DNA from: Agrobacterium sp. RAC06
Lineage (GTDB): Bacteria > Pseudomonadota > Alphaproteobacteria > Rhizobiales > Rhizobiaceae
Direction of reading: 5' to 3'
Length of the DNA stretch: 64,000 bases
Assembly (NCBI RefSeq): GCF_001713475.1
Contig: NZ_CP016499.1
Coordinates: 1,302,001-1,366,000, forward strand
The position numbers and the translations under genes are program-made. The notes under the pieces are model-generated. The model made no database searches, was not told the DNA's origin, and was given only the letters and a program-made list of their open reading frames with translations. Of the stretch, positions 26,515 to 34,817 are shown in pieces. The stretch's first letter is position 1, and each line of letters opens with the position of its first letter.

Positions 26515-28743
26515 TCAGTCGTAAACGCGCTTCACCGTCGAGATGCAGTCGAGTTCCTTGAGCTCGCCAAGCAGCTGGCTCAGCTGACGAAGGTCCCAGA
26601 CCTCGAGGTCGATCCCCATTTCCGTGAAGTCGGTGGCGATGCGGATCATGTTGAGCACTCGGATGTTGATATCCAGACGGGCAACGCATTGCGCAACGGT
26701 CGCCAGCGTCCCCGGCTCATTGAGCGCATTGATCAGGATTCGTGCAACGAAACGCGACTTGTTCGCCTCGTCGAGATCCCAGCGCACGTCGATCCAACGC
26801 TCCGGCTCGTTTTCAAAGCGCTGCAGGGCGGAAGCCTGGATCGGGTAGATGGTGATGCCCTTGCCATCTTCCATGATGCCGACGATTCGGTCGCCGGGCA
26901 CGGCACCTGCAGGCGCGAAATGCACCTCGGCGTTTCCGGAAAGGCCGCGGATCGGCAGCGGATCCGGACCATCGCCCGCTGTCGGCACATCACCCTTCGG
27001 ATGGGCGGGACCGGGGATCTTGAAGACCATGCCATTGGCGCTGTTCATCGCGAACCAGCCCTCGTCCGAGGAGGGCTTCACGGTCACACGTTCATCCTGA
27101 TAGTCGGGGAAGACGGCCCTGAGAACGTCGAGCGAGGAGGTCTCGCCGCGACCGACCGAGGCGATCGCGTCTTCCACGTCGCGCTGGCCGAGACGATGCA
27201 GCGCGGGTCTCAGCGTGTCCTTGGAGAACACCTTGCCGGCGCGCTCGAAGGTGCGCTCCAGAATGCGCTGGCCAAGGCCTGCATATTGCTTGCGAATCGC
27301 CATGCGGGTGGCGCGGCGGATGGCGGCGCGGGCCTTGCCGGTGACGACAATCTCTTCCCAGGCGGCGGGCGGCACCTGCACGCCGGAGCGGATGATTTCG
27401 ACCTCGTCGCCATTCGACAGACGGGTGACCAGCGGCATGATCGAACCGTTGATCTTGGCGCCGACGCAGGTATCGCCGACATTGGTGTGAACGGCGTAAG
27501 CAAAGTCGATCGGGGTGGCACCGCGCGGCAACGCAATCAGCTTGCCCTTGGGCGTGAAGCAGAAGACCTGGTCCTGGAAGAGTTCGAGCTTGGTGTGTTC
27601 GAGGAATTCTTCCGGGTTGTCCCCTTCCGCCAGCGCCTCGATGGTATGGCGGAGCCAGGAATAGGCATTGCTTTCGCGCTGCAGCGGCTCGCTCGGATCG
27701 CCGTTCTCGCCATCCTTGTAGAGGCTGTGGGCGGCAATACCGAATTCGGCGATATCGTGCATGCGCCGCGTGCGGATCTGCAGCTCGATGCGCTGGCGCG
27801 ACGGGCCGACGATGGTGGTGTGGATCGAGCGGTAGTCGTTCTGCTTCGGCGTCGAGATGTAGTCCTTGAAGCGGCCCGGCACGACGCGCCAGCGAGTATG
27901 CACGATGCCAAGCGCGCGGTAGCAGCCGGGGATGTCGTCAACGAGAATGCGGAAGCCATAGACGTCCGAAAGCTGTTCGAAGGAGAGCGATTTCGACTGC
28001 ATCTTGCGGAAGACGGAGTAAGGCTTCTTCTGCCGGCCCTTGACCGAGGGGGTCAAAAGGCCGTTTGCCACCAGGAGCTCGCGGAGCTCGTCCTCGATCT
28101 TGGTGATCAGGCCTTCGTTGCGGGTCGACAGCTCCGCCAAGCGATTGGTGACCGTCTCATAGGCTTCCGGGTTCATGTAGCGGAAGGACAGGTCCTCCAG
28201 CTCGTCGCGCATGTCCTGCATACCCATGCGGCCGGCGAGCGGCGCATAGATTTCCATCGTCTCTTCGGAAATTCGCGCACGCTTGTCGTCACGCATGTGC
28301 TCGAGCGTGCGCATGTTGTGCAGGCGGTCGGCGAGCTTCACCAGGAGAACGCGGACGTCATCGGAAATGGCGAGCAGGAGCTTGCGCAGGTTTTCCGCCT
28401 GCTTGGCCTTCTTGGTGACGAGGTCGAGCTTCTTAATCTTGGTGAGGCCCTCGACCAGACGGCCGATATCCTCGCCGAAGAGTTCGTCGATCTCGGCACG
28501 GGTCGCGGAGGTGTCCTCGATCGTGTCGTGCAGGAGCGCAACCGCGATCGTCGATTCGTCGAGATGCATGTCGGTCAAGATGGCGGCGACTTCGAGCGGG
28601 TGGGAGATATAGGGGTCCCCGCTGGCGCGTGTCTGCTTGCCGTGCTTCTGCATGGCATAGACATAGGCCTTGTTCAGCAGAGCTTCGTTGGCATCGGGCT
28701 TGTATTTCTGCACCCGCTCAACGAGCTCGTATTGCCGCATCAT
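26515..28743 (-). CDS. rsh: Bifunctional (p)ppGpp synthetase/hydrolase
   Basis: Makes and degrades the alarmone (p)ppGpp in the stringent response. Domains in order: HD hydrolase (ISHPLEVAAIL, ALLHDTIED, KLADRLHNMRTL), synthetase (YGFRILVDDIPGCYRALGIVH, KDYISTPKQNDYRSIHTT), TGS (FTPKGKLIALPRGATPIDFAYAVHTNVGD), and a C-terminal ACT domain (FVARILINALNEPGTLATVAQCVA). Both catalytic sites look intact. 742 aa. Start ATG 28743 (MMRQYELVERVQ) has GGAGA upstream. Downstream of rpoZ but behind a terminator. Confidence 0.97.
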   Translation of the reverse strand: MMRQYELVERVQKYKPDANEALLNKAYVYAMQKHGKQTRASGDPYISHPLEVAAILTDMHLDESTIAVALLHDTIEDTSATRAEIDELFGEDIGRLVEGLTKIKKLDLVTKKAKQAENLRKLLLAISDDVRVLLVKLADRLHNMRTLEHMRDDKRARISEETMEIYAPLAGRMGMQDMRDELEDLSFRYMNPEAYETVTNRLAELSTRNEGLITKIEDELRELLVANGLLTPSVKGRQKKPYSVFRKMQSKSLSFEQLSDVYGFRILVDDIPGCYRALGIVHTRWRVVPGRFKDYISTPKQNDYRSIHTTIVGPSRQRIELQIRTRRMHDIAEFGIAAHSLYKDGENGDPSEPLQRESNAYSWLRHTIEALAEGDNPEEFLEHTKLELFQDQVFCFTPKGKLIALPRGATPIDFAYAVHTNVGDTCVGAKINGSIMPLVTRLSNGDEVEIIRSGVQVPPAAWEEIVVTGKARAAIRRATRMAIRKQYAGLGQRILERTFERAGKVFSKDTLRPALHRLGQRDVEDAIASVGRGETSSLDVLRAVFPDYQDERVTVKPSSDEGWFAMNSANGMVFKIPGPAHPKGDVPTAGDGPDPLPIRGLSGNAEVHFAPAGAVPGDRIVGIMEDGKGITIYPIQASALQRFENEPERWIDVRWDLDEANKSRFVARILINALNEPGTLATVAQCVARLDINIRVLNMIRIATDFTEMGIDLEVWDLRQLSQLLGELKELDCISTVKRVYD

Positions 28744-28770
28744 TCCGATCGTCTCCACAAACGAAAAAGC

Positions 28771-28793
28771 GCGCCAGTCGAGACGACTGGCGC
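28771..28793 (-). terminator. Terminator between rpoZ and rsh
   Basis: Perfect 10-bp arms GCGCCAGTCG/CGACTGGCGC with a 3-base loop; on the minus strand GCTTTTTCGTTT follows. It lies between the rpoZ stop and the rsh start, so rsh would need read-through or its own promoter in the 48 bases on the far side or within rpoZ. Confidence 0.8.
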
Positions 28794-28841
28794 ACGTTCA
28801 TCCTACAGTCAGATCAAGACTTAAGTCTGATCTGTTGACGA

Positions 28842-29243
28842 TTAGTAATCGTCGCTCTTTTCCGGCGGAACAAGGCCTTCGATACCGGCAAGCAGCTCTT
28901 CTTCCGACATCTGGTCGAAGGTGAGCGTTTCCGGCAGTTCGTCCTCTTCCTCGCCCTTGCCGGCGGTGCCGGTATTGGCCAGCATCGAGCTCGGCTCCTG
29001 TTCCGGCTCGTCGACTTCGACGTGCTTCTGCAGCGAATGGATCAGATCTTCCTTCAGGTCGTCGGGCGAGAGGGTCTCGTCAGCGATTTCACGCAGAGCG
29101 ACGACCGGGTTCTTGTCCTTGTCGCGATCGATGGTGATCGGCGCGCCCTGGGAGATCTGGCGGGCACGGTGGCTTGCGAGCAGAACGAGCTCGAAGCGGT
29201 TCTCGACTTTGTCGATGCAATCTTCAACGGTGACACGGGCCAT
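28842..29243 (-). CDS. rpoZ: RNA polymerase omega subunit
   Basis: Small RNA polymerase subunit that helps assembly and forms part of the ppGpp site. The N-terminus [30 protein letters not shown] with [12 protein letters not shown] is diagnostic. 133 aa with an acidic C-terminal tail ([25 protein letters not shown]), usual for alphaproteobacteria. Start ATG 29243; the longer frame upstream has no likeness. It precedes rsh, whose product makes its ligand. Confidence 0.97.
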   Translation of the reverse strand: MARVTVEDCIDKVENRFELVLLASHRARQISQGAPITIDRDKDKNPVVALREIADETLSPDDLKEDLIHSLQKHVEVDEPEQEPSSMLANTGTAGKGEEEDELPETLTFDQMSEEELLAGIEGLVPPEKSDDY

Positions 29244-29538
29244 TGCCTGTCCTTTGCGATCTTGAATGCGTGGGATTGACGGCTGCGATACAGGCAATGG
29301 CAGGCAAATTCAAGTTTTTCGTGCTGGCACCCTGCCAAGCCCAAAAATGAAGGCCGGAAAAGGCCCTCAATACACCACATTTCAACCGCAGGCTGCTTGG
29401 ATTGCACCTGACGATGCCCTAGATAGATTTTTATATGATCATTTCATAATGTAAAACTGTGATCATAACTGGAGGGGCAAGGTATTGTTTTGATTGCCGA
29501 TTGCCGAGACTGTTCATATTTGACGTAAGGATATCGAA

Positions 29539-30123
29539 ATGTTCGACCCCCGTGAAAAAATTGCACTCTTCATCGATGGCGCCAATCTTTATGCCGCGTC
29601 CAAGAGCCTCGGCTTCGACATCGATTACCGCAAGCTCCTGAAAGCCTTCCAGAAGCGCGGCTATCTCCTGCGCGCCTATTACTACACCGCTCTCATCGAG
29701 GACCAGGAATACTCCTCGATCCGCCCGCTGATCGACTGGCTGGACTATAACGGCTACAAGGTGATCACCAAGCCGGCGAAGGAATTCACCGACTCCATGG
29801 GCCGCCGCAAGGTGAAGGGCAACATGGATATAGAGCTTGCCATCGACGCGATGGAACAGTCCGAAACCGTCGACCATCTCGTGCTCTTTTCCGGCGACGG
29901 CGATTTCACCACGCTGGTCGAAGCGCTGCAGCGCAAGGGCCGCAAGGTCTCTGTCGTCTCGACCATGGCGACGCAACCGCCGATGATCGCCGACGACCTG
30001 CGCCGCCAGTCCGATCACTTCATCGATCTGATGACGCTGAAGGCCGAAATCGGCCGCGATCCGTCCGAACGCGGCACCCCGCGCGCACCGGAACCGGCAA
30101 CTGCGAGCGAAGACGAACACTGA
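29539..30123 (+). CDS. NYN-domain (LabA/DUF88-like) protein
   Basis: A 194-aa PIN-like fold protein, possibly a ribonuclease. Acidic residues expected in the active site are in ALFIDGANLY, GNMDIELAIDAM and LFSGDGDFTTLVEAL, and all are present. The C-terminus (RDPSERGTPRAPEPATASEDEH) is disordered. The upstream noncoding stretch 29244-29538 is AT-rich around 29430-29470 (TATGATCATTTCATA) and probably holds the promoters of this gene and, on the other strand, rpoZ. Confidence 0.9.
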   Translation: MFDPREKIALFIDGANLYAASKSLGFDIDYRKLLKAFQKRGYLLRAYYYTALIEDQEYSSIRPLIDWLDYNGYKVITKPAKEFTDSMGRRKVKGNMDIELAIDAMEQSETVDHLVLFSGDGDFTTLVEALQRKGRKVSVVSTMATQPPMIADDLRRQSDHFIDLMTLKAEIGRDPSERGTPRAPEPATASEDEH

Positions 30124-30248
30124 AGCAGGGCTGCCGGCCTTGCCGCCTTCCCGCTGCAGACCGCCGATTGCGGTCGATCGAGCGGCGAGAAAAAATCGGC
30201 GCCCGATTTTCGGCGGCAGGGTTGAGCGGGGTGGGTTATGGTGCCGCC

Positions 30249-31409
30249 ATGCTGTTCCAAAAACCCGACCACGACACCCTATACGACGCCCTTATCCGCC
30301 GCGATCCGGCCCATGACGGCCTGCATTTCGTCTGCGTGACCTCGACACGGGTCTTCTGCCGGCTGACCTGCAGCGCCCGCAAGCCGAAATCGGAAAACTG
30401 CATCTTCGAGGACACTATCGCCGCCTGCCTCGGTGCCGGATTCCGTCCCTGCAAACGTTGCCGACCGACGTTGCATCACGGCGGCAACGACCCGCTTGTC
30501 GCGGGCCTCGTCGAAGCCCTGGAAGCCGATCCGTGCCGACGCTGGAGCGAGCAGGACGTGATCGCCCGCGGACACGATCCCTCCACGGTGCGCCGGGCCT
30601 TCAATCGCCGTTTCGGCATGAGCTTTCTGGAAATGGCGCGCCTGCGCCGCCTTGGCAGCGGTGCCGACACATTGTCGGGCGGCGAGAGCGTGATCGAGGC
30701 GCAGCTCGATGCAGGTTACGAGTCCGGCAGCGGTTTTCGCGCGGCGATCACCCGGCTCTTCGGCACGGCCCCGGCTGGCCTACGCGGCCAGGCACTGCTG
30801 AAGGCGGATTTCCTCGAGACACCGATCGGCACGATGGTCGCAATCGCCGACGACCATGCGCTGCATCTGCTGGAATTCACCGACCGCCCTTCCCTCTCTT
30901 CCGAGATCGCACGACTGCAGGCCCGCCAGAAGCTGGGCGTGATGCTCGGCAAGATCCGTGTCATCGAACAGGTCAGAGACGAGATCGACCGCTACTTTAG
31001 CGGCCAGGGCACCGACTTCACGGTCAGGCTCGCGGGACATGGCAGCGCCTTCGAGCGCGACGTCTGGCAAGCCCTGCGGGACATTCCGGCCGGCGAGACG
31101 CGCAGCTATTCCGGGATCGCCGCCGATCTGGGCCGGGAGAGCGCCGTCAGGGCCGTGGCCCGCGCCAATGGTGCGAACCAGATCGCCATCATCATTCCCT
31201 GTCACCGAGTGATCGGCGCCGATGGAGGCCTCACCGGCTATGGTGGAGGGCTCTGGCGCAAGCGCTGGCTGCTGGAGCACGAGCGACGCATGGCATTGTC
31301 TTTGCCATCGACGGGCGCAATCTCCGTCGACACATCCGCGTCGCACCGGCGGCACATGCAATCCCTGACCACGCCTGAAGCCATGCCTTCCGGACAGATC
31401 AAGGACTGA
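30249..31409 (+). CDS. ada: Ada: methylphosphotriester and O6-methylguanine repair protein/activator
   Basis: Ada repairs alkylated DNA by self-methylation and activates its own response. The zinc cysteines sit at Cys37, Cys41, Cys68 and Cys71 (VFCRLTC, RPCKRC), matching the E. coli spacing one residue off. An AraC-type helix-turn-helix follows (DPSTVRRAFNRRFGMSFLEMARLRRL), then the methyltransferase domain with IIPCHRVIG. 386 aa from ATG 30249, about 30 longer than E. coli Ada because of a C-terminal tail (SVDTSASHRRHMQSLTTPEA). Single-gene unit. Confidence 0.94.
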   Translation: MLFQKPDHDTLYDALIRRDPAHDGLHFVCVTSTRVFCRLTCSARKPKSENCIFEDTIAACLGAGFRPCKRCRPTLHHGGNDPLVAGLVEALEADPCRRWSEQDVIARGHDPSTVRRAFNRRFGMSFLEMARLRRLGSGADTLSGGESVIEAQLDAGYESGSGFRAAITRLFGTAPAGLRGQALLKADFLETPIGTMVAIADDHALHLLEFTDRPSLSSEIARLQARQKLGVMLGKIRVIEQVRDEIDRYFSGQGTDFTVRLAGHGSAFERDVWQALRDIPAGETRSYSGIAADLGRESAVRAVARANGANQIAIIIPCHRVIGADGGLTGYGGGLWRKRWLLEHERRMALSLPSTGAISVDTSASHRRHMQSLTTPEAMPSGQIKD

Positions 31410-31483
31410 TCAAACGACCGCAAGCCGAACGCCTCCCGAACATACGACCGCAACGGCGGGGCGTGCCCGGTCGCCCATCGCCA

Positions 31484-31590
31484 TCTAAAGCAATTGCAGC
31501 AGAAGCGCGAAGCGGTTTTGCGTCCGGAATTCCGTAAAAACAAAGAGATAGAGCATTGAAGGCGACTCCGTTTCGCCGGAAATGCTCTAG
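31484..31590. repeat. Rhizobial intergenic repeat with cruciform
   Basis: Starts near CTAAAGCAATTGCAGCAG, passes AAGCGGTTTTGCGTCCGGAA and AAACAAAGAGA, and ends in a cruciform: TAGAGCATT at 31549-31557 against AATGCTCTA at 31581-31589, with an inner GGCGA/TCGCC pair. From memory this unit is scattered through rhizobial genomes. It occupies most of the gap 31410-31602 before the DUF1127-like gene. Confidence 0.65.
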
Positions 31591-31602
31591 GGGATCGACA
31601 CC

Positions 31603-31851
31603 ATGCAAACCAGACACAAGTGGCTCAACGCATCCGGCATCGAAGCCTCCCAACGCGCCCCGCTCACACTTTTGATGACCGCTGTCGCATGGCTCTTTCG
31701 CCACCGCGCCCAAGGACCGGTCAACTACGTGAATCACCTCGATGCGCACGGGCTGAGGGACATAGGGCTCGACGCGCAAGATGCCGCCCGGATCCCCTCG
31801 ACGGCGCGTGCGGATGCGTTGCGTCTGCTGATGATGCGGGGCAACCTGTGA
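31603..31851 (+). CDS. DUF1127-like small protein
   Basis: An 82-aa protein with a hydrophobic stretch (PLTLLMTAVAWLFRHRAQG) then NYVNHLDAHGLRDIGLDAQDAARIP. The L-D-x-x-L-RDIGL pattern is that of DUF1127 proteins, small arginine-rich proteins of rhizobia, some linked to phosphate and carbon metabolism and sRNA turnover. GGGGA precedes the ATG. Its promoter must lie in or near the intergenic repeat. Likeness is partial. Confidence 0.6.
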   Translation: MQTRHKWLNASGIEASQRAPLTLLMTAVAWLFRHRAQGPVNYVNHLDAHGLRDIGLDAQDAARIPSTARADALRLLMMRGNL

Positions 31852-31876
31852 ATGGGGGCACGGCCGCGGCCGTCGC

Positions 31877-32296
31877 TCACATCGCCTCGAAAGTGATAGC
31901 CTGCGCGCCCTGCCAAAGCACCATTTTCCCCATGGCCTCCAGCTGCTCCCCACCCTTCACCACCGTCAGAAAGTGATTGCCGGCCAGCACGCCCATCTTG
32001 CTCGCAAACTGCGAGGAGCCATAGGCGAAGAGCAGTTCCGTTTCGCTGAAGCCGCCGGGATAAAGCAGGATGTCGCCGCGCGAGGGATGGGCCGTGTGAT
32101 TTTCGAAACCGGCCCCGAACTGGAAATCGCCGAGCGGCACCCAGACCGCCTCGCCCGACCAGCGCGAATGGATCGCCTGGTTGCGGAACGGCAGGAAGCT
32201 TTCGAAGATGCGGCAGGTCTCGGGCGCCTTTTCGCGTTCGAAACGGGCCTCGAAGACGAAGGGGCCGACGGTCAGTCTCAGGAATTCTAGGGACAT
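31877..32296 (-). CDS. DUF3830-family protein (cyclophilin-like fold)
   Basis: A 139-aa soluble protein beginning MSLEFLRLTVGPFVFEARFEREKAPETCRIFESFLPF, with RWSGEAVWVPLGDF, HPSRGDILLYPGGFSETELLFAYG and AGNHFLTVV. This is the pattern of DUF3830, predicted to have a cyclophilin-like fold but with no known activity. ATG 32296 lies 5 bases after the smpB stop; a TTG three codons earlier would overlap smpB. Probably in one transcript with smpB. Confidence 0.75.
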   Translation of the reverse strand: MSLEFLRLTVGPFVFEARFEREKAPETCRIFESFLPFRNQAIHSRWSGEAVWVPLGDFQFGAGFENHTAHPSRGDILLYPGGFSETELLFAYGSSQFASKMGVLAGNHFLTVVKGGEQLEAMGKMVLWQGAQAITFEAM

Positions 32297-32301
32297 GCCA
32301 C

Positions 32302-32778
32302 TCAACCCGTCTTCATCAGGCGCTGCTTCTGGCGGTTCCAGTCGCGTTCCTTCTCGGTCTCGCGCTTGTCATGCAGCTTCTTGCCCTTGGCGAGCGCAAG
32401 CTCCAGCTTCGCCCTGCCCTTCTCGTTGAAATAGATCTTGAGCGGCACCAGCGTCATGCCTTCGCGATTGATCGAGGCGCGCAGGCGGTTGATCTCGCGC
32501 TTGGACAAAAGCAGCTTGCGACGGCGGCGCGGCTCGTGATTGAAGCGGTTCGCCTGCAGATATTCCGGCAGATGCGAATTGATCAGCCAGATCTCCTCAC
32601 CCTCGTCGGAGGCATAGGATTCGGCAATATTGGCCTTGCCCTCGCGCAACGACTTCACCTCCGTGCCGGTCAGAACCAGACCCGCCTCGTAGGTGTCGAT
32701 GATCTCATAATTGAAACGCGCCTTGCGGTTCTCCGCGACAATCTTGTTGACGGTGCGCTGCGAGCCTCTGGGGGCCAT
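32302..32778 (-). CDS. smpB: tmRNA-binding protein SmpB
   Basis: SmpB pairs with tmRNA to rescue stalled ribosomes. The 158-aa sequence shows [42 protein letters not shown], the [18 protein letters not shown] loop, and a basic C-terminal tail ([21 protein letters not shown]). Start ATG 32778 (MAPRGSQRT); a TTG two codons before is less likely. In relatives smpB lies close to dapA; here a cassette separates them. Confidence 0.95.
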   Translation of the reverse strand: MAPRGSQRTVNKIVAENRKARFNYEIIDTYEAGLVLTGTEVKSLREGKANIAESYASDEGEEIWLINSHLPEYLQANRFNHEPRRRRKLLLSKREINRLRASINREGMTLVPLKIYFNEKGRAKLELALAKGKKLHDKRETEKERDWNRQKQRLMKTG

Positions 32779-33104
32779 GGTCAAATCTTCCGTTTCGCCC
32801 GGGATTTTGTCGTGGATCGCCTGCGCCCGGGCGGGGCGTGGCTGTTGTCAGGGATATGTAATGGAGGATGGGGGGGAAATAAAGGTGGATGAGGATTTGG
32901 GGCGGGGGATCGCGCCTCGTATGGCGACCGGGAACCCTGGCTTGGTTGCATGGCGCGCCGAATTCTCCCGTCAAAGCAGCTGTATCGGAACATCCAGCAA
33001 CCGTTTTTGGGAGGAACCCTCCGCATGTCTTCATTTGCGTCGACTTTAAAAAAGCGTGGTGCAAAAAAGACGGCGTCGAACTCTCATTGCTTCAAGGACA
33101 CAAG
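32779..33104. other. Noncoding stretch upstream of smpB and of a secreted protein gene
   Basis: 326 bases with no convincing gene. It should hold the smpB promoter on the minus strand and that of the exported 114-aa protein on the plus strand; a GGGAGGAAC purine run and several in-frame stops are visible. I found no clear palindrome or RNA. Confidence 0.6.
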
Positions 33105-33449
33105 ATGAAATTCCATCGCCTTCGTACTGGTATGCTGGCCATCGCTTTCGGCATCGCGGCTAACGGCATGACCGTAACTGCGGCTCATGCCGATGAATTC
33201 TCGTTCACTGCCACGAACTCGACCAACACAGCTATCACCCAGCTATTGGTGTCCGAAGACAAGGCTGAGTGGGGTTACTTCGACATCGGAAGCGGCATCA
33301 AGCCGGGCGCGACCGTCGACATCGCTTGGGATCAGAGCACCAATGGCGACAACTGCACGCAGTGGGTCAAGGCCGCCTATGCCGATGGCAGCGAGTCGGA
33401 GCCTACCAAGTTCGATTTCTGCGAAAGTGGACTTGAGCTCGAATTCTGA
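33105..33449 (+). CDS. Small exported protein (114 aa)
   Basis: Starts MKFHRLRTGMLAIAFGIAANG with a signal peptide likely cut after AHA/DEFSF. The 80-residue mature part is acidic, with two cysteines (DNCTQW and DFCESG) that could form a disulfide, and a beta-rich pattern (FSFTATNSTNTAITQLLVSED, WGYFDIGSGIKPGATVDI). Similar small proteins are seen in other alphaproteobacteria, but I cannot name a function. Monocistronic: a terminator follows directly. Confidence 0.75.
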   Translation: MKFHRLRTGMLAIAFGIAANGMTVTAAHADEFSFTATNSTNTAITQLLVSEDKAEWGYFDIGSGIKPGATVDIAWDQSTNGDNCTQWVKAAYADGSESEPTKFDFCESGLELEF

Positions 33450-33477
33450 TCGGATTCTCGTCGGTTCATGAAAAACT

Positions 33478-33510
33478 GGCAGGTTACTTTCGGTAACCTG
33501 CCTTTTCTTT
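33478..33510 (+). terminator. Terminator after the small exported protein
   Basis: Perfect 10-bp arms GGCAGGTTAC/GTAACCTGCC around TTTCG, followed by TTTTCTTTT: a textbook factor-independent terminator, 28 bases beyond the stop. Confidence 0.88.
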
Positions 33511-33547
33511 TGCTGGGTGCGGATCTAGACGGCGCGACCTCGCCTCC

Positions 33548-33639
33548 TCATCCCCTCAGTTCAGCAGTCCCGCATGCTTCAGCGCCGCATCGATCGCGGC
33601 TCCCGTCGAGGCCTCCAGCGTTGCCAACAGCGGCAGGCG
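33548..33639 (-). pseudogene. Duplicated dapA 3' fragment (left repeat)
   Basis: 92 bases match the dapA 3' end (35497-35588) with 7 differences, in the same orientation. It encodes the last 27 residues of DapA plus stop ([20 protein letters not shown], then KHAGLLN) and 8 bases beyond. Only one difference changes the protein (Glu to Gly). There is no start or upstream dapA sequence, so it is a remnant. Confidence 0.88.
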
Positions 33640-33646
33640 CCCCCCC

Positions 33647-34747
33647 TCACCCATAGGTGACCTTGCGCAGCAGCAGTTCCAGCGGGCCGTGGCCGAAGCG
33701 GCTCGCGAAGGCGACGACCGGGAGCATGGCGAGGATTGTAACGGCGAAGGACAGGGCAAGCAGCGTAAGGTTGCCGAGCGTGCCGAACAGGCCGAGGCCA
33801 TAGCCGCCAAAAAGGAGGCCGGCGAGCAAGCCCTGGGTGACATAGCAGCTCAGCGAATTGCGTCCCGCGAGCAAGAAAAAGCGGGGAAAGCGGACACGGT
33901 CCGACAGGCTGAGGATCAGGCCGAGATAGGCGGTGGCCAGTATCGGACCGCCAAGGGCGAGGCTGCAGAAGCCGAGAGAAGCAAGGACGGGGCTTGCCTC
34001 GCCGAACGCGCCGCTCGCGACATAGAGAGCATTGATGGTAAGGCCGAGGACGAGCAGCGGCAAAACCTTGCGTCGCAGATTTTTTGCCAGGGCATTTCCG
34101 CTTTCAAAAAGACCGTTTCTGGCGGCGACGATCCCGGCGAGGAAGGCGGCGAAAGCCAGATGCCCCTGGAAGAGCAGGAGGAAGAAGAAAGTCTGCGGCC
34201 AGTCGCGCCAACGGGTCAGGACCGTCTCGGTATAGCTGCCGCCGAGATTGGGATGGGCTGGCGGAAGCGGGATTTCCGCGAAGAGGACGGCGAGCACCAT
34301 GAGCGAGAGGGCGGCCACAGGGATCATGCCGCCGGCGATCAGCAACAGCCTGCGGCTGGTAGCGCCCCTGACGGCCCAGGTGATCAGACCGAGCATGGCA
34401 TAGAGCAGGAGAATATCGCCCGAGAAGACCAGAACGGCATGCAGGGCGCCGAACAGCGCCAGCATGGCGAGACGCCGGGAAAAGCGGCGGGCAAAGGAAG
34501 CGCCCGCGCGCTGTGCGGCCTGGATCTGGATCTCCATGCCCCAGCCGAAGACAAAGGAGAACAGCAGGAAGAACTTCGCCTGGAACACCAACTCCACAAG
34601 ATAGAGCGCGACCCGGTCCACGGCGGCGGCCGGCGTCACCAGCATGGTCTCCATGGGCTGCGCCATGAAGGGCAGATTGACCACGGCGATCCCGATAAGC
34701 GCCACGGCGCGGACGACATCCACCGCCTGGTTGCGATCCTGAGTCAT
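33647..34747 (-). CDS. DUF418 polytopic membrane protein
   Basis: A 366-aa membrane protein with about eight to ten hydrophobic helices. N-terminal NQAVDVVRAVALIGIAVVNLPFM is typical of the acyltransferase-3-like YeiB/DUF418 group; the C-terminus LAGRNSLSCYVTQGLLAGLLF ... GHGPLELLLRKVTYG fits DUF418. Function unknown in the family. GGAG lies before ATG 34747. Divergent from the TetR gene, with two operators between. Its stop lies 8 bases from the left dapA remnant. Confidence 0.85.
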   Translation of the reverse strand: MTQDRNQAVDVVRAVALIGIAVVNLPFMAQPMETMLVTPAAAVDRVALYLVELVFQAKFFLLFSFVFGWGMEIQIQAAQRAGASFARRFSRRLAMLALFGALHAVLVFSGDILLLYAMLGLITWAVRGATSRRLLLIAGGMIPVAALSLMVLAVLFAEIPLPPAHPNLGGSYTETVLTRWRDWPQTFFFLLLFQGHLAFAAFLAGIVAARNGLFESGNALAKNLRRKVLPLLVLGLTINALYVASGAFGEASPVLASLGFCSLALGGPILATAYLGLILSLSDRVRFPRFFLLAGRNSLSCYVTQGLLAGLLFGGYGLGLFGTLGNLTLLALSFAVTILAMLPVVAFASRFGHGPLELLLRKVTYG

Positions 34748-34759
34748 TGAGGGTACTCC

Positions 34760-34798
34760 ATTGAGCGATTGCTCTATTTTATTGAGCGACCGCTCAAT
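34760..34798. promoter_or_regulatory. Two TetR-type operators
   Basis: Site B (34781-34798) is ATTGAGCG AC CGCTCAAT, a perfect 8-bp inverted repeat. Site A (34760-34777) is an imperfect copy ATTGAGCGATTGCTCTAT. Their centres are 21 bp apart, two helical turns. They lie between the divergent DUF418 and TetR starts. Confidence 0.75.
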
Positions 34799-34817
34799 CT
34801 GTCAAGTGGAGGCGCCC

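Noticed and set aside
26491..28824. A 777-residue open frame antisense to rsh
   Set aside because: The opposite strand encodes a complete Rsh with all domains; the frame is a compositional shadow.
33556..33843. A 95-residue minus-strand frame ending in the DapA C-terminus
   Set aside because: Its first two thirds are an out-of-frame reading of the DUF418 gene; only the last 27 codons are a dapA fragment. It is a junction artefact, not a gene fusion.
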